Origin: Dendrolimus kikuchii
Lineage: Eukaryota; Arthropoda; Insecta; Lepidoptera; Lasiocampidae
Assembly (NCBI GenBank): GCA_019925095.2
Contig: CM034392.1
Coordinates: 2,735,501-2,799,500, forward strand
Direction: 5' to 3'
Length of the DNA stretch: 64,000 nt
Shown: piece by piece, positions 9,921 to 20,935 of the stretch
Position numbering within the stretch: the stretch's first letter is position 1
Layout of the letters: each line of letters opens with the position of its first letter
The notes under the pieces: generated by a model
Told to the model about the DNA's origin: nothing
What the model saw: the letters and a program-made list of their open reading frames with translations, nothing else
Databases searched by the model: none
Translations under genes and position numbers: made by a program

Positions 9921-10382
9921 AAAAAAACAGTACACAATGATAACATAATTACTAAAAAGTAAAAATACGTACGCAATTTCTACGCAGCTGTACAAATACA
10001 AACCGCTCCCGGGAAAATTTCCGCAGAATTCTGCGCATAAAAAATAACATGTTTTATTACATTGAATTTGCTATCAGTAAAAAAATGACATTGGAATTCG
10101 TTTTTTCTTATTTGGCCATTTTAAATCATTCCCAAAAAGAATTCCACAGGATTCTCTGGATAAAAAGTAGCGTACAGTTTAAGTCTAAGAATTAGCTGTC
10201 GATCAGCGAAAACCGCATCGAAATCGGCCTAGTAGTTTTTACGTGAATCCCGAACAAACATACAGACAAGAAATCTAAAAAAATTGTATCGTGTTCTCCA
10301 TCGTTTATATAGTCTATTCAAGTTGCTTTTTTTAAATATCTTCAACATACAGACACGGTATCTTTAGAAATTTATAATATTA
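9921..10382. other. No feature recognised
   Basis: AT-rich sequence without shared repeats, except a phrase near 10200-10260 (GCATCGAAATCGGCCTAGTAG) typical of mobile-element flanks. No coding signal. Confidence 0.4.
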
Positions 10383-10584
10383 TCTATACTAATATTATAA
10401 AGAGGCAAAGTTTGTGAGTTTGAGACGTTGTAGGGGGTAATCTCTGGATTTACTAAACCGATTTAAAAAATTCTTTTACTGTTAGCAAGCTACGTTAACA
10501 GGGAGTGTTATAGGCTATATAACATGACGTTATATACCAAGGGAGCGGGACAGAGCGCGGGTAAAACCGCGCCGGGCCACTAGT
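10383..10584 (+). mobile_element. Short Helitron-like element, second family
   Basis: It starts TCTATACTAATATTATAAAG after A and ends in CTAGT. A GC-rich block CGCGGGTAAAACCGCGCC, an imperfect hairpin, stands just before the 3' end. TC at the start and a hairpin plus CTAGT at the end are the Helitron signature. A relative with the same start is at 34962-35166. Confidence 0.6.
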
Positions 10585-10599
10585 AGATTATACATACAT

Positions 10600-10641
10600 A
10601 CAAGGGAACTGGCGTGAAGTTATGTATGTATGTATGTATGT
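10600..10641 (+). mobile_element. Minimal RTE-A 3' end
   Basis: Only CAAGGGAACTGGCGTGAAG and the (TATG)n tail are present, which is the last few codons and the stop of the family. It is preceded by (TACA)n. No convincing TSD could be read because the flank is itself a TACA repeat. Confidence 0.65.
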
Positions 10642-10945
10642 ACCCAATCGATTGTAGTTTATTTGAAAAGTACCTACATAAACTTTTCAGTCTTTCATCG
10701 CACTTTCCTGTTTACGATTTGAAAATGCTTTTCAATGTCTAATATTTACAATAGCTTTTCGGGTGACATTTTATGTTCTTGTTTACTACTGTTCCAGACA
10801 GGCGACTAACACTTATTTTTAATGGAGCCTTTGTAGTTTTGAAACTGTGTTGGAAACCTTTCAACTGTTTTTTATGGTTTCAACTGGTTTATACATTAAC
10901 TGTTACGCAAGTTAATACACATTCATTTTTAATAAATTAGAAATA

Positions 10946-11284
10946 CGTACATACATAACTTCACGCCAGTTCCCTTGCGGGGTAGGCACGAACAACAGAG
11001 CGCAATTTAGGCGTATTCTTACACACCTCACTTGCTTCTTTGACATTCATAACTCTTGTCATGCACGCTCGTCTGCTCTTAAGGCTCCTGACATCACCTT
11101 CTGCTAGTACACGATCAATTTGATCATGGAAGGTGTGTCGTGACCTTCCACGACTTCTACATCCATCCACTTTTGCATTGTATATCTGTTTAGTCATTCT
11201 TTCGTCGTGCATGCTTTCCACATGCCCGAACCACCGGAGCATTCCTTTCCTTACCTTCACCCCGACACTGTCTTTCAGACCAAC
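10946..11284 (-). mobile_element. RTE-A insertion, 339 bp, exact TSD
   Basis: The minus strand encodes VKVRKGMLRWFGHVESMHD to RAYPARELA in one frame. The 13-bp direct repeat TAAATTAGAAATA at 10933-10945 and 11285-11297 marks the insertion precisely. The sequence is intact apart from the 5' truncation, so the insertion is fairly recent. Confidence 0.88.
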
Positions 11285-11297
11285 TAAATTAGAAATA

Positions 11298-11857
11298 GCA
11301 CTGTATATTTTAATTATTTTAATCTCCTACTTTATTTACTACCAGTAAAATTTGCCTTTCTAACCGTAGAACGGCTGGCCACCGTACTATAAGTTGCTAC
11401 CGTTCTTACGGTTGGATAACAAATGACCATCTGCGGAGTTTACCTGCACTTTATATAAGTACGCATGAAGACAAAATACCCACACACTGTACGTCTTTAT
11501 AAAGCTTCATGGAAGCTTTATAAAGACTTAAACCACGTATTTCTTTACATCATACCAAAAGTAGAATTGGTTCAGTTCTAATGTTTCTTTAAGGGCCTGT
11601 TTCACAATGTACAAGTAAAGTAGCCCATAGCTATTTAACAAATTAATTATGTGGCACATAGCTATTTGCCACTTAGTAGTTGGTAGGTTTGGCAACGTCG
11701 CATTTTGTAGTTCCGTCTTACGAAATACATGTATTAAGAAATGCATTCTGTGTTTTAAATACAAGTGAAAATATGTTTTAATCATTTTATAGTACATTCT
11801 ATATAAATACAGCTTGAAATATGTCATCCCTTAATTTACATTGATCAAAACAACATA
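11298..11857. other. No gene recognised
   Basis: AT-rich sequence. A minus-strand frame of 99 codons at 11528-11827 shows no domain and biased codons. No repeat partner was seen. Confidence 0.4.
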
Positions 11858-12077
11858 ACAGAAGTCGTGGAAGGCCACGACACACCTTCCATGATCAAAT
11901 TGATCGTGTACTAGCAGAAGGTGATGTCAGAAGCCTTAAGAACAGACGAGCTTGCATGACAAGAGTTATGAATGTCAAAGAGGCAAGTGAGGTGTGTAAG
12001 AATAAGCCTAAATGGCACTCTGTTGTTCGTGCCTACCCCGCAAGGGAACTGGCGTGAAGTTATGTATGTATGTATGT
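11858..12077 (+). mobile_element. RTE-A insertion, 220 bp, exact TSD
   Basis: The copy starts within RSRGRPRHTFHDQI and runs to the stop and the (TATG)n tail. AAAACAACATA is duplicated at 11847-11857 and 12078-12088. Confidence 0.87.
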
Positions 12078-12088
12078 ATGTAAAACAA

Positions 12089-12441
12089 CATATACATTAT
12101 TTTTTGTATTACTGTGAACGGAACGTCATTCTCAAATGAACAAACGTGAAAGTTGCAACATAAACGATTGTTTGCAGTATTGGTGTAATTTCAGACTTTG
12201 TTTTGTTACATTATATTCAATTATAATTAATAAATATAAATAATCAACAGCATCTTTAGTAAGTCATCTATCTATCTATCTTATCCTAAAGCCTGTATTA
12301 ACGCGAGTTACTATAATAATATTAGAAGTGATTAAGTATTGAGCAAAAGTTATTTTGTACTTCGATAGATGGCGCTAGTCAAACAATAGATCGCGGTATG
12401 GTTTGCATTTTGCTAATATAAGTATATAAGCAAATATCAAC
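12089..12441. other. No feature recognised
   Basis: AT-rich intergenic DNA with a short (TCTA)n run at about 12268-12282. Near 12365 there is the phrase GATAGATGGCGCTA, which recurs in variants across the window and often borders repeats. No coding signal. Confidence 0.4.
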
Positions 12442-12453
12442 AGATTTTGTATC

Positions 12454-12626
12454 TCGCAGCGGTCGAGCCCCGGTCGAACCTCACAGGAGATGCTTCCTCG
12501 AGCGTTCTGCTTCCGGACTGAACTCCTCCGCTCCCACGGAGTCGGGAAGCCCCCAAAGTCCGGTATCGCTGAAACAGCCATCTGCGGGGGCTATTCAGCT
12601 GAGTCCAGCTCCAAAAAAAAAAAAAA
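12454..12626 (+). mobile_element. Poly(A)-tailed retroposed fragment with perfect 12-bp TSD
   Basis: This 173-bp GC-rich insert begins TCGCAGCGGTCGAGC and ends in an uninterrupted A tract. AGATTTTGTATC occurs at 12442-12453 and again at 12627-12638. The poly(A) and TSD show LINE-mediated retroposition. No other copy was found here, so the source could be the 3' end of a GC-rich LINE or a processed transcript. Confidence 0.85.
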
Positions 12627-12638
12627 AGATTTTGTATC

Positions 12639-12966
12639 GATCTAGCATCGTTTTTGTTTTACTCAAGTGACCCGCCGTAGTTCGAATTCGGTCAGTCTGT
12701 ATCATCCAATGATTGCATATAATTAATGCGTTCCAGTTAAATGATACACATAAAATCATCTAATTCGTCTTCAACGGTATCAAATATTTGCATTTTACAC
12801 ATATATCTAAATAAAAAAACAAAACTTTCAACAGTATTTGTTCGAATAACAGCTGCCAACCATATGTTATTGCTGTCGACTGATTTATATGGCAGATAGA
12901 CTTGCTATTGGCCACTTGATCTGACATATAGTTTACAGGGTACTTTATTTGCCAGTTAGTGCTATT
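12639..12966. other. No feature recognised
   Basis: Ordinary AT-rich sequence between two retroposed inserts. Confidence 0.4.
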
Positions 12967-12977
12967 TATCAATTGTG

Positions 12978-13515
12978 GCCTCAGCCAGAAGGCCCAGCTC
13001 GCCATACACAACGCGGTGCTGGTACCTACGCTCACGTATGGAAGCGAGAGTTGGGTATGGAAGAGAGAGCATGAAAGTAGAGTAAACGCGGTTGAGATGC
13101 GAGCACTGCGCAAAATCTGCGCAGTGACGCTCGCGGACCGCGTTCGTAATACCGAAGTAAGAAAGAGAGTTGGTCTGAAAGAGAGTGTCGGGGTGAAGGT
13201 AAGGAAAGGAATGCTCCGGTGGTTCGGGCATGTGGAAAGAATGCATGATGGAAGAATGACTAAACAGATATACAATGCAAAAGTGGATGGATGCAGAAGT
13301 CGTGGAAGGCCACGACACACCTTCCATGATCAAATTGATCGTGTACTAGCGGAGGGTGATGTCAGGAGCCTTAAGAACAGACGAGTGTGCATGACAATAG
13401 TTATGAATGTCAAAGAAGCAAGTGAGGTGTGTAAGAATAAGCCTAAATGGCGCTCTGTTCTTCGTGCCTACCCCGCAAGGGAACTGGCGTGAAGTTATGT
13501 ATGTATGTATGTATG
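12978..13515 (+). mobile_element. RTE-A insertion, 538 bp, longest clean TSD-bounded copy
   Basis: It encodes about 170 residues in one frame: LSQKAQLAIHNAVLVPTLTY, VEMRALRKICAVTLADRVRN, VRKGMLRWFGHVERMHD, RSRGRPRHTFHDQIDRV and RAYPARELA. These follow the RT palm and thumb in endonuclease-RT polyproteins of RTE-like LINEs, so catalytic motifs are absent. TATCAATTGTG is duplicated at 12967-12977 and 13516-13526. The (TATG)n tail follows the stop by a few bases. Confidence 0.88.
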
Positions 13516-13671
13516 TATCAATTGTGAAACGCAAACGTTGTCTTTATTCGATAGATAAGTTGCAAGTATACAGCACACACATTATTATGTTACATTACAA
13601 ATCCTTTAATATAAAAGTTCTGACGTGTGGACCCATTAAAGGAGTGCACAGCATTTACAATTCGAATGTCA

Positions 13672-13870
13672 ATTACATACATACATACATAACTTCACGC
13701 CAGTTCCCTTGCGGGGTAGGCACGAACAACAGAGCGCCATTTAGGCTTATTCTTACACACCTCACTTGCTTCTTTGACATTCATAACTCTTGTCATGCAC
13801 GCTCGTCTGTTATTAAGGCTCCTGACATTACCTTCTGCTAGTACACGATCAATTTGATCATGGAAGGTGT
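13672..13870 (-). mobile_element. RTE-A fragment, about 200 bp
   Basis: (TACA)n then TAACTTCACGCCAG at the left edge. The coding part stops inside FHDQIDRV (GATCATGGAAGGTGT on the plus strand). No clear TSD was read. Confidence 0.75.
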
Positions 13871-14590
13871 TTATATTTTTTAGTTTTTTAGTTTTTGAAG
13901 TCGGTTTTTTTAAACGAAGTTTTAAAACAAAGAAATTTGATTTGATTTGATTTACTGCATAGTTTTAATTATCAATAACATAATAGTAAGACTTAATATC
14001 AACTTAGGGCGAATCGAATTTTCCTTTTAAATATGCCTTTTCACCCATTCGCAAGGCTAGTGATACCCCGGTCTAGCATCTCGTTGTAAGAGCATTAATT
14101 AACCAGCCCGAGCGCTGTCTACCCCCTCCACGGCTGTGATTAACGATATACAAGATTCGGCATTGTTTTACGCGAGAGAAGTATTTAGATCAAAGTAAGG
14201 CAGTATATAGGTACTGTGTGTTCTTGTATATCGTGGGTTTAATCATAGGCTGGTGATGCTAGGGTGTTTATTGACGCTTATTCTTAGAATAGTGTTAACA
14301 TAGTCTGATTTTTTTTTATTACAGTCCACTTTTTTAGGTTCCATTATTGATTTTAGCAAAAACTGATGTGCAATCGTTATGTTCGTCCATTCGTTCGGCA
14401 GTCTGGTTTAGTCTGTCCGAGTTCGTCTAAGCTCGTCTGAGTCTGTCTGAGACTTTCTGAGTCTGTGTATGCGTGATCCTAATATTATGTTATTTGGCCT
14501 GAATTTGATTTGATCATTGTACTTTTGTTTGTTTCATATGTAACATGTGTATATAATAAGTGCTCTATTTAGGTTACTTTAATTTTTTAG
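13871..14590. other. No gene; MITE F end and a GTCTGAG-type degenerate tandem
   Basis: GTTTTTGAAGTCGGTTTTTTT at about 13892-13912 is one end of the MITE F family. At 14400-14468 there is a degenerate tandem of GTCTGAG/GTCTGTC-like units, and a short remnant of it reappears at about 14995-15015. Nothing coding. Confidence 0.45.
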
Positions 14591-14607
14591 GTACTTATTT
14601 TTCTTAT

Positions 14608-14738
14608 ATACATACATACATAATAACAGAGCGCCATTCAGGCTTATTCTTACACACCTCACTTGCTTCTTTGACATTCATAACTCTTGTCATGCACGCT
14701 CGTCAGTTCTTAAGGCTCCTGACATCACCTTCTGCTAG
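14608..14738 (-). mobile_element. RTE-A insertion with internal 3' deletion
   Basis: The (TACA)n tail is followed directly by AATAACAGAGCGCC, so about 35 bases that end the ORF in other copies (ACTTCACGCC to GGCACG) are missing. TTTCTTAT is repeated at 14600-14607 and 14739-14746. The deletion removes the normal stop region. Confidence 0.78.
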
Positions 14739-14776
14739 TTTCTTATGTGTTGATTATAATTTATAATTTTATTTTA

Positions 14777-15000
14777 TTTAACTTGCTTCTACCGTGGGTC
14801 ACATGGCTTTTTAATTAAGGAGGTGGGCACTGAAAATTAGTGCTGTGTCGGACTATGTTTCGGCACAGCAAAAAACTGAGTGCCAACCTCATGTCGCGAA
14901 TTACGGCACACAATTTCAATGCTATTATTATTATTATAAATCATTGTTAAAGTGTCGCGTTTTTAGAAATAAATATTTTCTTTCTTTCTTTCTATCCTGT
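14777..15000 (+). repeat. Repeat E with (TTTC)n tail
   Basis: This non-coding unit contains CCGTGGGTCACATGG, TTTTCAGTGC as its reverse complement, and CGGACTATGTTTCGG. It ends AGAAATAAATATTTTC then (TTTC)n. A partial copy in opposite orientation lies at 9595-9744. The simple-sequence tail suggests a LINE 3' end or a dependent element. Confidence 0.6.
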
Positions 15001-15124
15001 CTGAGTCTGTCTATGTAATTTGTATCATTTTTTTCTAACAAAATTTTTGTTACATTGCATAGATTTAGAGTCCTAGAAAGTGTGGGTGTGACGTATCTAT
15101 AGATTTTAACTTTCTTACCCTAAT

Positions 15125-15695
15125 ATATACATACATACATACATAACTTCACGCCAGTTCCCTTGCGGGGTAGGCACGAACAACAGAGTGCCATTTAGGC
15201 TTATTCTTACACACCTCACTTGCCTCTTTGACATTCATAACTCTTGTCATGCACGCTCGTTTGTTCTTAAGGCGCCTGATATCACCTTCTGCTAGTACAT
15301 GATTAATTTGATCATGGAAGGTGTGTCGTGGCCTTCCACGACTTCTGCATCCATCCAATATTGCATTGTATATCTGTTTAGTCATTCTTTCCACATGCCC
15401 GAACCACCGGAGCATTCCTTTCCTTACCTTTACCCCGACACTCTCTTTCAGACCAACTCTCTTTCTTACTTCGGTATTACGAACGCGGTCCGCGAGCGTC
15501 ACTCCGCAGATTTTGCGCAGTGCTCGCATCTCGACCGCGTTTACTCTACATTCATGCTCTCTCTTCCATACCCAACTCTCGCATCCATACGTGAGCGTAG
15601 GTACCAGCACCGCGTTGTGTATGGCGAGCTGGGCCTTCTGGTTGAGGTTCTTAGCGCCTAGAAGTTTACCTAACGCTCCATACGTCATCCTTATT
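15125..15695 (-). mobile_element. RTE-A fragment, about 570 bp
   Basis: This is the longest C-terminal coding stretch of the family here: GALGKLLGAKNLNQKAQLAI, VLVPTLTYGCESW, VEMRALRKICGVTLADRV, GMLRWFGHVERM, RPRHTFHDQI and RAYPARELA. Four residues after HVERM are deleted relative to other copies. The 5' side abuts a scrap of SINE C (CCTGCAGGAACGGCG). The resulting frame of about 200 codons is a chimera of the two. Confidence 0.8.
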
Positions 15696-15697
15696 CC

Positions 15698-15770
15698 TGC
15701 AGGAACGGCGAAAAAAATACTAATTTCTGCAACCGGACGGCCTAACACAAGAGGCGATTTCAAACCACTT
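15698..15770 (+). mobile_element. SINE C 5' scrap
   Basis: CCTGCAGGAACGGCG, then CGGACGGCCTAACAC and AAGAGGCGATTTCAAA, match the first 70 bases of SINE C with many substitutions. It is truncated and old. Confidence 0.5.
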
Positions 15771-16563
15771 TAAAAGCGCTTCTAATCTAAATTAGTTTGA
15801 ATCAAATCCGTTCAGTTGTTTTTTTAATGTAGAACGCTACATTATGTATGTATATTTAACGCCCCCTTTCAGTTCACGCCAATAACTCCTCACATCGCCT
15901 AGGAAATTTTCGAAATGCTCGTCAGGAACTACATATTAAACATCTATCAAAATTCGTGCGAAACGGAACGTTATATATTATGTATGGTATGTTTACGTTC
16001 TAAATTCAAAACCGAGATTGTTCCATATTCGAACTTTTCATTTTTTGCTGCATAACCCGCTTTTAGTTGCTGCCCGTTTGCACAGAGTAAACATTATTAA
16101 AAACGGAACGGGTCTGGCTGACGGTGGGATATGGTTGCCAATTATAAAAAATAATTTACCAATTTTTTTGGCAATTTCGTCGTAGTTCGTAAATTACAAC
16201 ATTTTTATCCGATTATCCGAGTTTTATTGGACTACATTGATTTCAGTGCATGTAGCTATTTAAAATTAATGTTTTCAATTTTCTGTCCGAAAATTATTTG
16301 AAATATTACAGATGATATAAGGTACACTATACAGATATAAGATATGGAGGGGAGTATAATAGGGTAGTAGGCAGTCAAATCTACTGATATACTTTTTTAC
16401 AAAATTACAAAAGTCTCAGCCTTAAAGGTTTTATACGAGCGTACATACTTACGACTACATACGTATATGTACAAGTAATGAAAGTTAAATAGCTTTAACT
16501 TTATTTTAAAGTTAATAAGATGTTATTTTAAGTCCTGTTACTTAAACATTCTATTTGAACGTA
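15771..16563. other. No feature recognised
   Basis: AT-rich DNA. A small hairpin TAATGTAG/CTACATTA lies near 15825-15845. No coding or repeat signal was seen. Confidence 0.4.
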
Positions 16564-16883
16564 TCTATATATTAATACGTGAAGCAAAAATTTGCACCCT
16601 TTTTACGAAAATTGCGCAGACGGAGGAATATGACTTTTCGAACATTTATAGAGTATATAGGTATAGAGAAGAAGCGACGAATGCTAATATATTTTTAAAA
16701 TTATAAAAATCAATAAAAAGAATATTACACACACTACCATGTATTTGACACACACACACGCATACATACTCTTTTGTTTATTGTCAAATTTACACTGTAG
16801 CCTTGGCAAAATCTGTGATTATAGAAATATAGTCTTTGACATTAATTATTATGGTCGAATTTCGAACACGGGCGACCACTAGT
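16564..16883 (+). mobile_element. Non-autonomous Helitron, both termini intact
   Basis: It starts TCTATATATTAATACGTG, preceded by A at 16563. It ends with the hairpin region TGGTCGAATTTCGAACAC and GACCACTAGT, followed by T at 16884. Insertion between A and T with no target duplication is the Helitron rule. Relative to other copies it lacks the segment CAGAACCTTAATAATG. No coding capacity. Confidence 0.88.
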
Positions 16884-16990
16884 TATAACGTAATGTTTGT
16901 ATTTATTATAACATGTGTCCGCATCCCTATTTATATATGTACTGTTTATTATTATGTTAGATGCAAGTCAACGAATCTCTTATTTTGTGC

Positions 16991-17366
16991 ATTTTTTTAA
17001 TCGGCAGACAAACACACATATTGTATATACCCAAATTAAGCGAGTTACACTTGTGTTATAGGTAATATACAACGGACTACTCTGTGGCCGATCCCAGACA
17101 CCCAGACCATAGTAAATACCCTTATTTACTATGGTCTGGGTGTCTGGGATCGGCCTCAGAGTAGTCCGTTGTATATTACCTATAACACAAGTGTAACTCG
17201 CTTAATTTTGGTTTATACAATATGTGAGTTTGTCTGCCGATTAAAAAATTTCTCCCTAGAAAATACGTTTCCGAAATTTACTATACCAGGAATCGAACCC
17301 GGAGCTTCTGCGTTGCAGTGAGGTAGGCCGGCAAAGGCTTAGCCCGCTCAACCACAGAGGCCGTCA
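16991..17366 (-). mobile_element. SINE A with a 125-bp internal inverted duplication
   Basis: The minus-strand SINE A occupies 17001-17118 and resumes at about 17257-17366, where the B-box (GGAATCGAACC on the plus strand) and the A-box region lie. Between them, 17123-17252 is the reverse complement of 16991-17118, separated by 4 nt (CCCT). The arms include GATCCCAGACACCCAGACC/GGTCTGGGTGTCTGGGATC. The result is a hairpin of about 125 bp within one SINE. Confidence 0.82.
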
Positions 17367-17929
17367 TTGCTTATTATTATAATACTAGATACGAGAACAT
17401 AATATTTTTTTTAAATTAAAAAATATGACAGTTATAACAATGCAGCACAGCCCTATGTACGTAGAGTAGTTCTTAGTACAGAGCATTGCTGAGCACAGAG
17501 TAGTGCAGTTCACAAGCTTTTTCGCCAGTTGCGTTCCGTTCTACGGTGTACAGTTTGTGAAATATTGTTTTGTTTACGAGGTATTTATGATTCGACCTTT
17601 GTAGAGTGTCTATTTTACACTTCACTGGTAAATTTCGTCGATATAATTGAATACATGAATGTGAATGTTTGAGATATGTTACAATAATAATCGGCGGAGA
17701 AACACACACATATCCCAAACAAGTTATGACAAGGCAAACTATGGACCCAGCATAGTTTTCTGAATTCCTTCTACACTTGTTACTTCTAAAACAAAAACAA
17801 TGATCTTTATTCTATACCAACATAATAAAAATAACACAATTCATCGTCTTAAGACTATAGGTAGTGAGTACATAGGGTGGTCATATTGCTAAAAGAAATC
17901 TCTACCAGGTCACCCAAAAAATCACATTT
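17367..17929. other. No gene recognised
   Basis: AT-rich. The minus-strand frame at 17473-17718 shows no domain. No repeat partner was recognised. Confidence 0.4.
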
Positions 17930-18900
17930 TTTTTTCTATAACATCTTGAAGTCGGTGCATTTCGCAAATTTTGTAGTTGTTTTTTATGTTTTACGTGGTA
18001 CCGACTTTAAGATGTAGGAAATGTTGTTACGAGTCGCGAGACTCGAATTAAAATGCCGTTAGAATTACTATAGAGTTTATTAGAACTATACAAAGACGTA
18101 TAACACAGGTAAAAATATAACCGAACACAATAAGCCCAAACGTAATGCAGGAGGTCGTAATTCCATAAAACGCGCAGTCTGTCACTAAATAGATCACCGA
18201 ATGTAGTACACACGTCTCGCTTCGCTCGTGGTTCTCGCTCGACTGACTCCCCGACCATCAGGTCATCGTTTTATACTGCACAAATATAATGTCCCAGTAT
18301 CTAAGTCGACTAAATCCGCCACACCTGGCTAATGACTCGACCGCAAACTGCCATAAAAGAGTACAATAAACAATGGACTGTTTTCTCATCACAATTTTTA
18401 AATACAAAGTAAACAAAAGACGGCTATCATAAAATAGTTACAATTAGTTTAAATGCCGGCAGGTAATAGAATGTGTTTTGTTTCAGATATGCAGGTGGAT
18501 TTTGTTTTTGTCGGGACATGAGTTGTAACAATATTTATGTTTTACTTTTAGTTCGAAGTCGGCTTTGTTTAAGTTTAAAATAATCTGCTCTTTAGTTCAA
18601 ATTAATTTATTCAATGCTTATTGTACATTTACATAAAGCATTGAATAAATTAATTTGAATTCCACTTTGAACTCAAAAATAGACAACATATTTTATTTTA
18701 ACAATAACAAAGCCGACTTCATATTTAATTACTTGAATAGCAATTAAAAAGCAATATTTTAAGTGCCTATAAAAATGAGAAATATTTTTTTAAGCGCCTG
18801 TAAAAATTGTGCTACTGGTTGCGCGTATGCAAGTTGCCTTTTGTAAAAGATTAGGCGCTCGGCGCTCTTCAGGGATTGTTCTTGATTTCCCTCGAATAAA
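17930..18900. mobile_element. MITE F-derived cluster split by a solo LTR
   Basis: ACATCTTGAAGTCGGTGC at about 17942 pairs with ACCGACTTTAAGATGT near 18000, the subterminal hairpin also seen at 24812-24888. After the LTR, GAAGTCGGCTTTGTT at about 18557 pairs with AACAAAGCCGACTTC near 18707. An inner perfect hairpin TTCAAATTAATTTATTCAAT/ATTGAATAAATTAATTTGAA lies between them. The stretch 18770-18870 (AGCGCCTG, GGCGCTCGGCGCTCTTC) matches the interior of the MITE at 24489-24925 in reverse. Confidence 0.6.
18025..18530 (-). mobile_element. Solo LTR, 506 bp
   Basis: It begins TGTTACGAGTCG and ends GAGTTGTAACA, giving TG...CA termini. It matches 54464-54931 and 42473-42936 in opposite orientation. 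In the reverse sense it carries a CAGTATAAA-type TATA box and a later AATAAA, as expected for U3-R-U5. Flanks are ATGT and ATAT, a possibly diverged 4-bp TSD. There is no primer-binding site with gag/pol, so it is solo. Confidence 0.65.
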
Positions 18901-20230
18901 GAAAAAATCTTTCCACAACTGATGGAGAAATCACGTTGTGTTACGTGATCTTCACCTTTTGGAAGTCAGTTAAAAAAGCATCAATTAGTTTAAACTGTCT
19001 GTAGCGGTACCGAGGTTGCAGTGTGGGTTATTTTTTAAGTTAAAAATGTTTATTTAGTTATAATGTTTGTTTATTGTTTATTTCTTATAGTTTAAAATTT
19101 TAATGTTGAATGCACCCGAGAGTGATGCTGGTCGGAAGTGCACTGAAAGTTCGTTCATTTCAACCGTGTTCGGTTCGATATAGATAGGCACTTGCTACAA
19201 GTTATGTAAGATATATAATAAAGACATATCAAACCGAACACTGTCCAAACGTTAATTGTGAATCAATTTACTCAGTCAAACTCGCGAATAAAGTTTAAGT
19301 ACTTTAGTAATAGATGAAATTATACCCAAAAGTGTTTTTCATGTCTCGCGTACGTACTGGAACGAAGATTTATGTCAGCTGTCACCTTGTATTGTTTGTG
19401 CGTAGCTCCTTTGTTATGTAAAGTGCACATCCGAGCACCACGGGATCAGGTTTTATGGGTTTTTTATGGATTCCCACTAAGGGATTGGGGATTGGTAGGG
19501 ATCTAATGTTCTGTAAGCGCTTTGGGAATAAACCCATGTGGTTTGTAGGTGTTTTTGTTACGTATTGTAGAACGTGACTGTGATAATAGTGAGCAGATTA
19601 ACGGACTGAGAACGTGGTCGTGTAAATTTTTATTTTATATTCCATAAGATCTACATATATCTGGACTGCGTATGTAGATCTAATGCCTTATTATATTAGG
19701 GTCATGAGAGTATGTAATAACAATATATATGAAACATGATGTGATATAGCCCAAACCACAGAATGTATCTCATAAATCCATACCGTATGGGCTTTTGAAG
19801 TATGACGTATTAGATACTATGTGTTTGTGTGTTTCAATGTGTTAGTGTGTGTGTGTGTGTGTGTGTGTTAGGAATGGGAAATACAAAAGATCCGCTGCGA
19901 AGTACACTGTTGTTTGCTTATCTTCGACCCCGTACATCGCCTCAATGGTATACTCGCCCTGCCCACTTCCCTGCTTGCTGTCGTAAAAGTGGGCATAGAG
20001 TAAATGAAGGGTAAACATTAATCAGTCTAGTTCATCTCTATGCAGAAGGGGTTCCATTGCTGACATGGTAAATTAAATTGAGAAATTTTCGGTTGTTTGT
20101 CTGGTCTGTGTGACTCGGATAGACTCTAATAAAACATAAGCGTAAAGATTTATTATTATTTTCCAAAAAAGAAAATACTATTTGTTCTTCCTTATCGAGA
20201 TTTCAAAAAAGTTTTTTCATTCAGTCTTGC
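18901..20230. other. No gene; (GT)n microsatellite
   Basis: AT-rich sequence with a (GT)n run at 19845-19869. The frame at 19829-20014 reads through that repeat and has no domain. No second copies were recognised. Confidence 0.4.
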
Positions 20231-20560
20231 TCTCATAAGCTTTGGCTACTATCCCATTTTTGGGAGAAAAATACCCTTTATCTCCGCTATGGAAAGTACT
20301 ACATATCAAATGTTATTACTATAATCACTGGTCCAAATACGCACGCAAGAACTTTGAAGCCTTATCCAACGCAAAAACCTCAATTTTCCGGGACTTAAAG
20401 TATTATATTTTTATCCAAGTTACCACGAAAAGTATAGGAAAGCGAAAATTGTGGACTGAAAGTGAATGAGTTGAAAAAAGAATGTTAAAATGGTTTAGGT
20501 AGAGAGACTGGATAGAAGTAGAATCACAAATCAGGTTCATTTCTCTTTAATGTGAAACTG
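20231..20560 (+). pseudogene. Degraded LINE RT C-terminal fragment
   Basis: Near 20465-20530 the plus strand reads EKRMLKWF, then a stop where family members have GHVER, then a remnant resembling RSRITNQ. This is the same motif as the fragment at 63879-64000 (GMLRWFGHVERMDKSRITKQ). Stops and frame changes show it is dead. The upstream open stretch from 20242 may belong to it but has no clear motif. Confidence 0.4.
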
Positions 20561-20625
20561 GCAGATAGGCGAAGGTCCAGCTTGAGGCAAATGGTTTCCA
20601 TCACCTGTAGACGTATGAAACATCT
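20561..20625 (-). mobile_element. Degenerate SINE C scrap
   Basis: GGCAGATAGGCGAAGG and GGTTTCCATCACCTGTAGAC follow the SINE C 3' block (GGCAGACGGCCCAC, GGTTACCATCGCCTATGG) with many changes. Confidence 0.4.
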
Positions 20626-20629
20626 TTTT

Positions 20630-20933
20630 TTGTTGACGCAAGAGGATTTCTTTGGACACAATCTTCAGGCCTGGGGGGAGGACACCGAACGATCGTATTT
20701 TCAACGTGACCTCCGAGCGGACACTGAGATGCCGACCGTCAGATTACTCACTAAACCTAACCTACGCTCCGCTCCTATGCGCTTTTACGGGTCTCCACAG
20801 GAACCAGTTCTGAGACACTCTATCTGTGACGACCCCGCTCTTGGCTTCTCAAAGGGTGCCCTGCGGGGAAGGACAACCTCTTCACCAACTCAAGTCCGCA
20901 GGCTCTCCGGATGTTTGTAACACCATAGGGGAT
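20630..20933. other. GC-richer segment of unknown identity
   Basis: It stands out from its AT-rich surroundings. A plus-strand frame covers it (…RDLRADTEMPTVRLLTKPN…) with plausible amino-acid composition, but no family is recognised. It ends where SINE B begins. It may be a scrap of a retrotransposon ORF. Confidence 0.3.
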
Positions 20934-20935
20934 CG

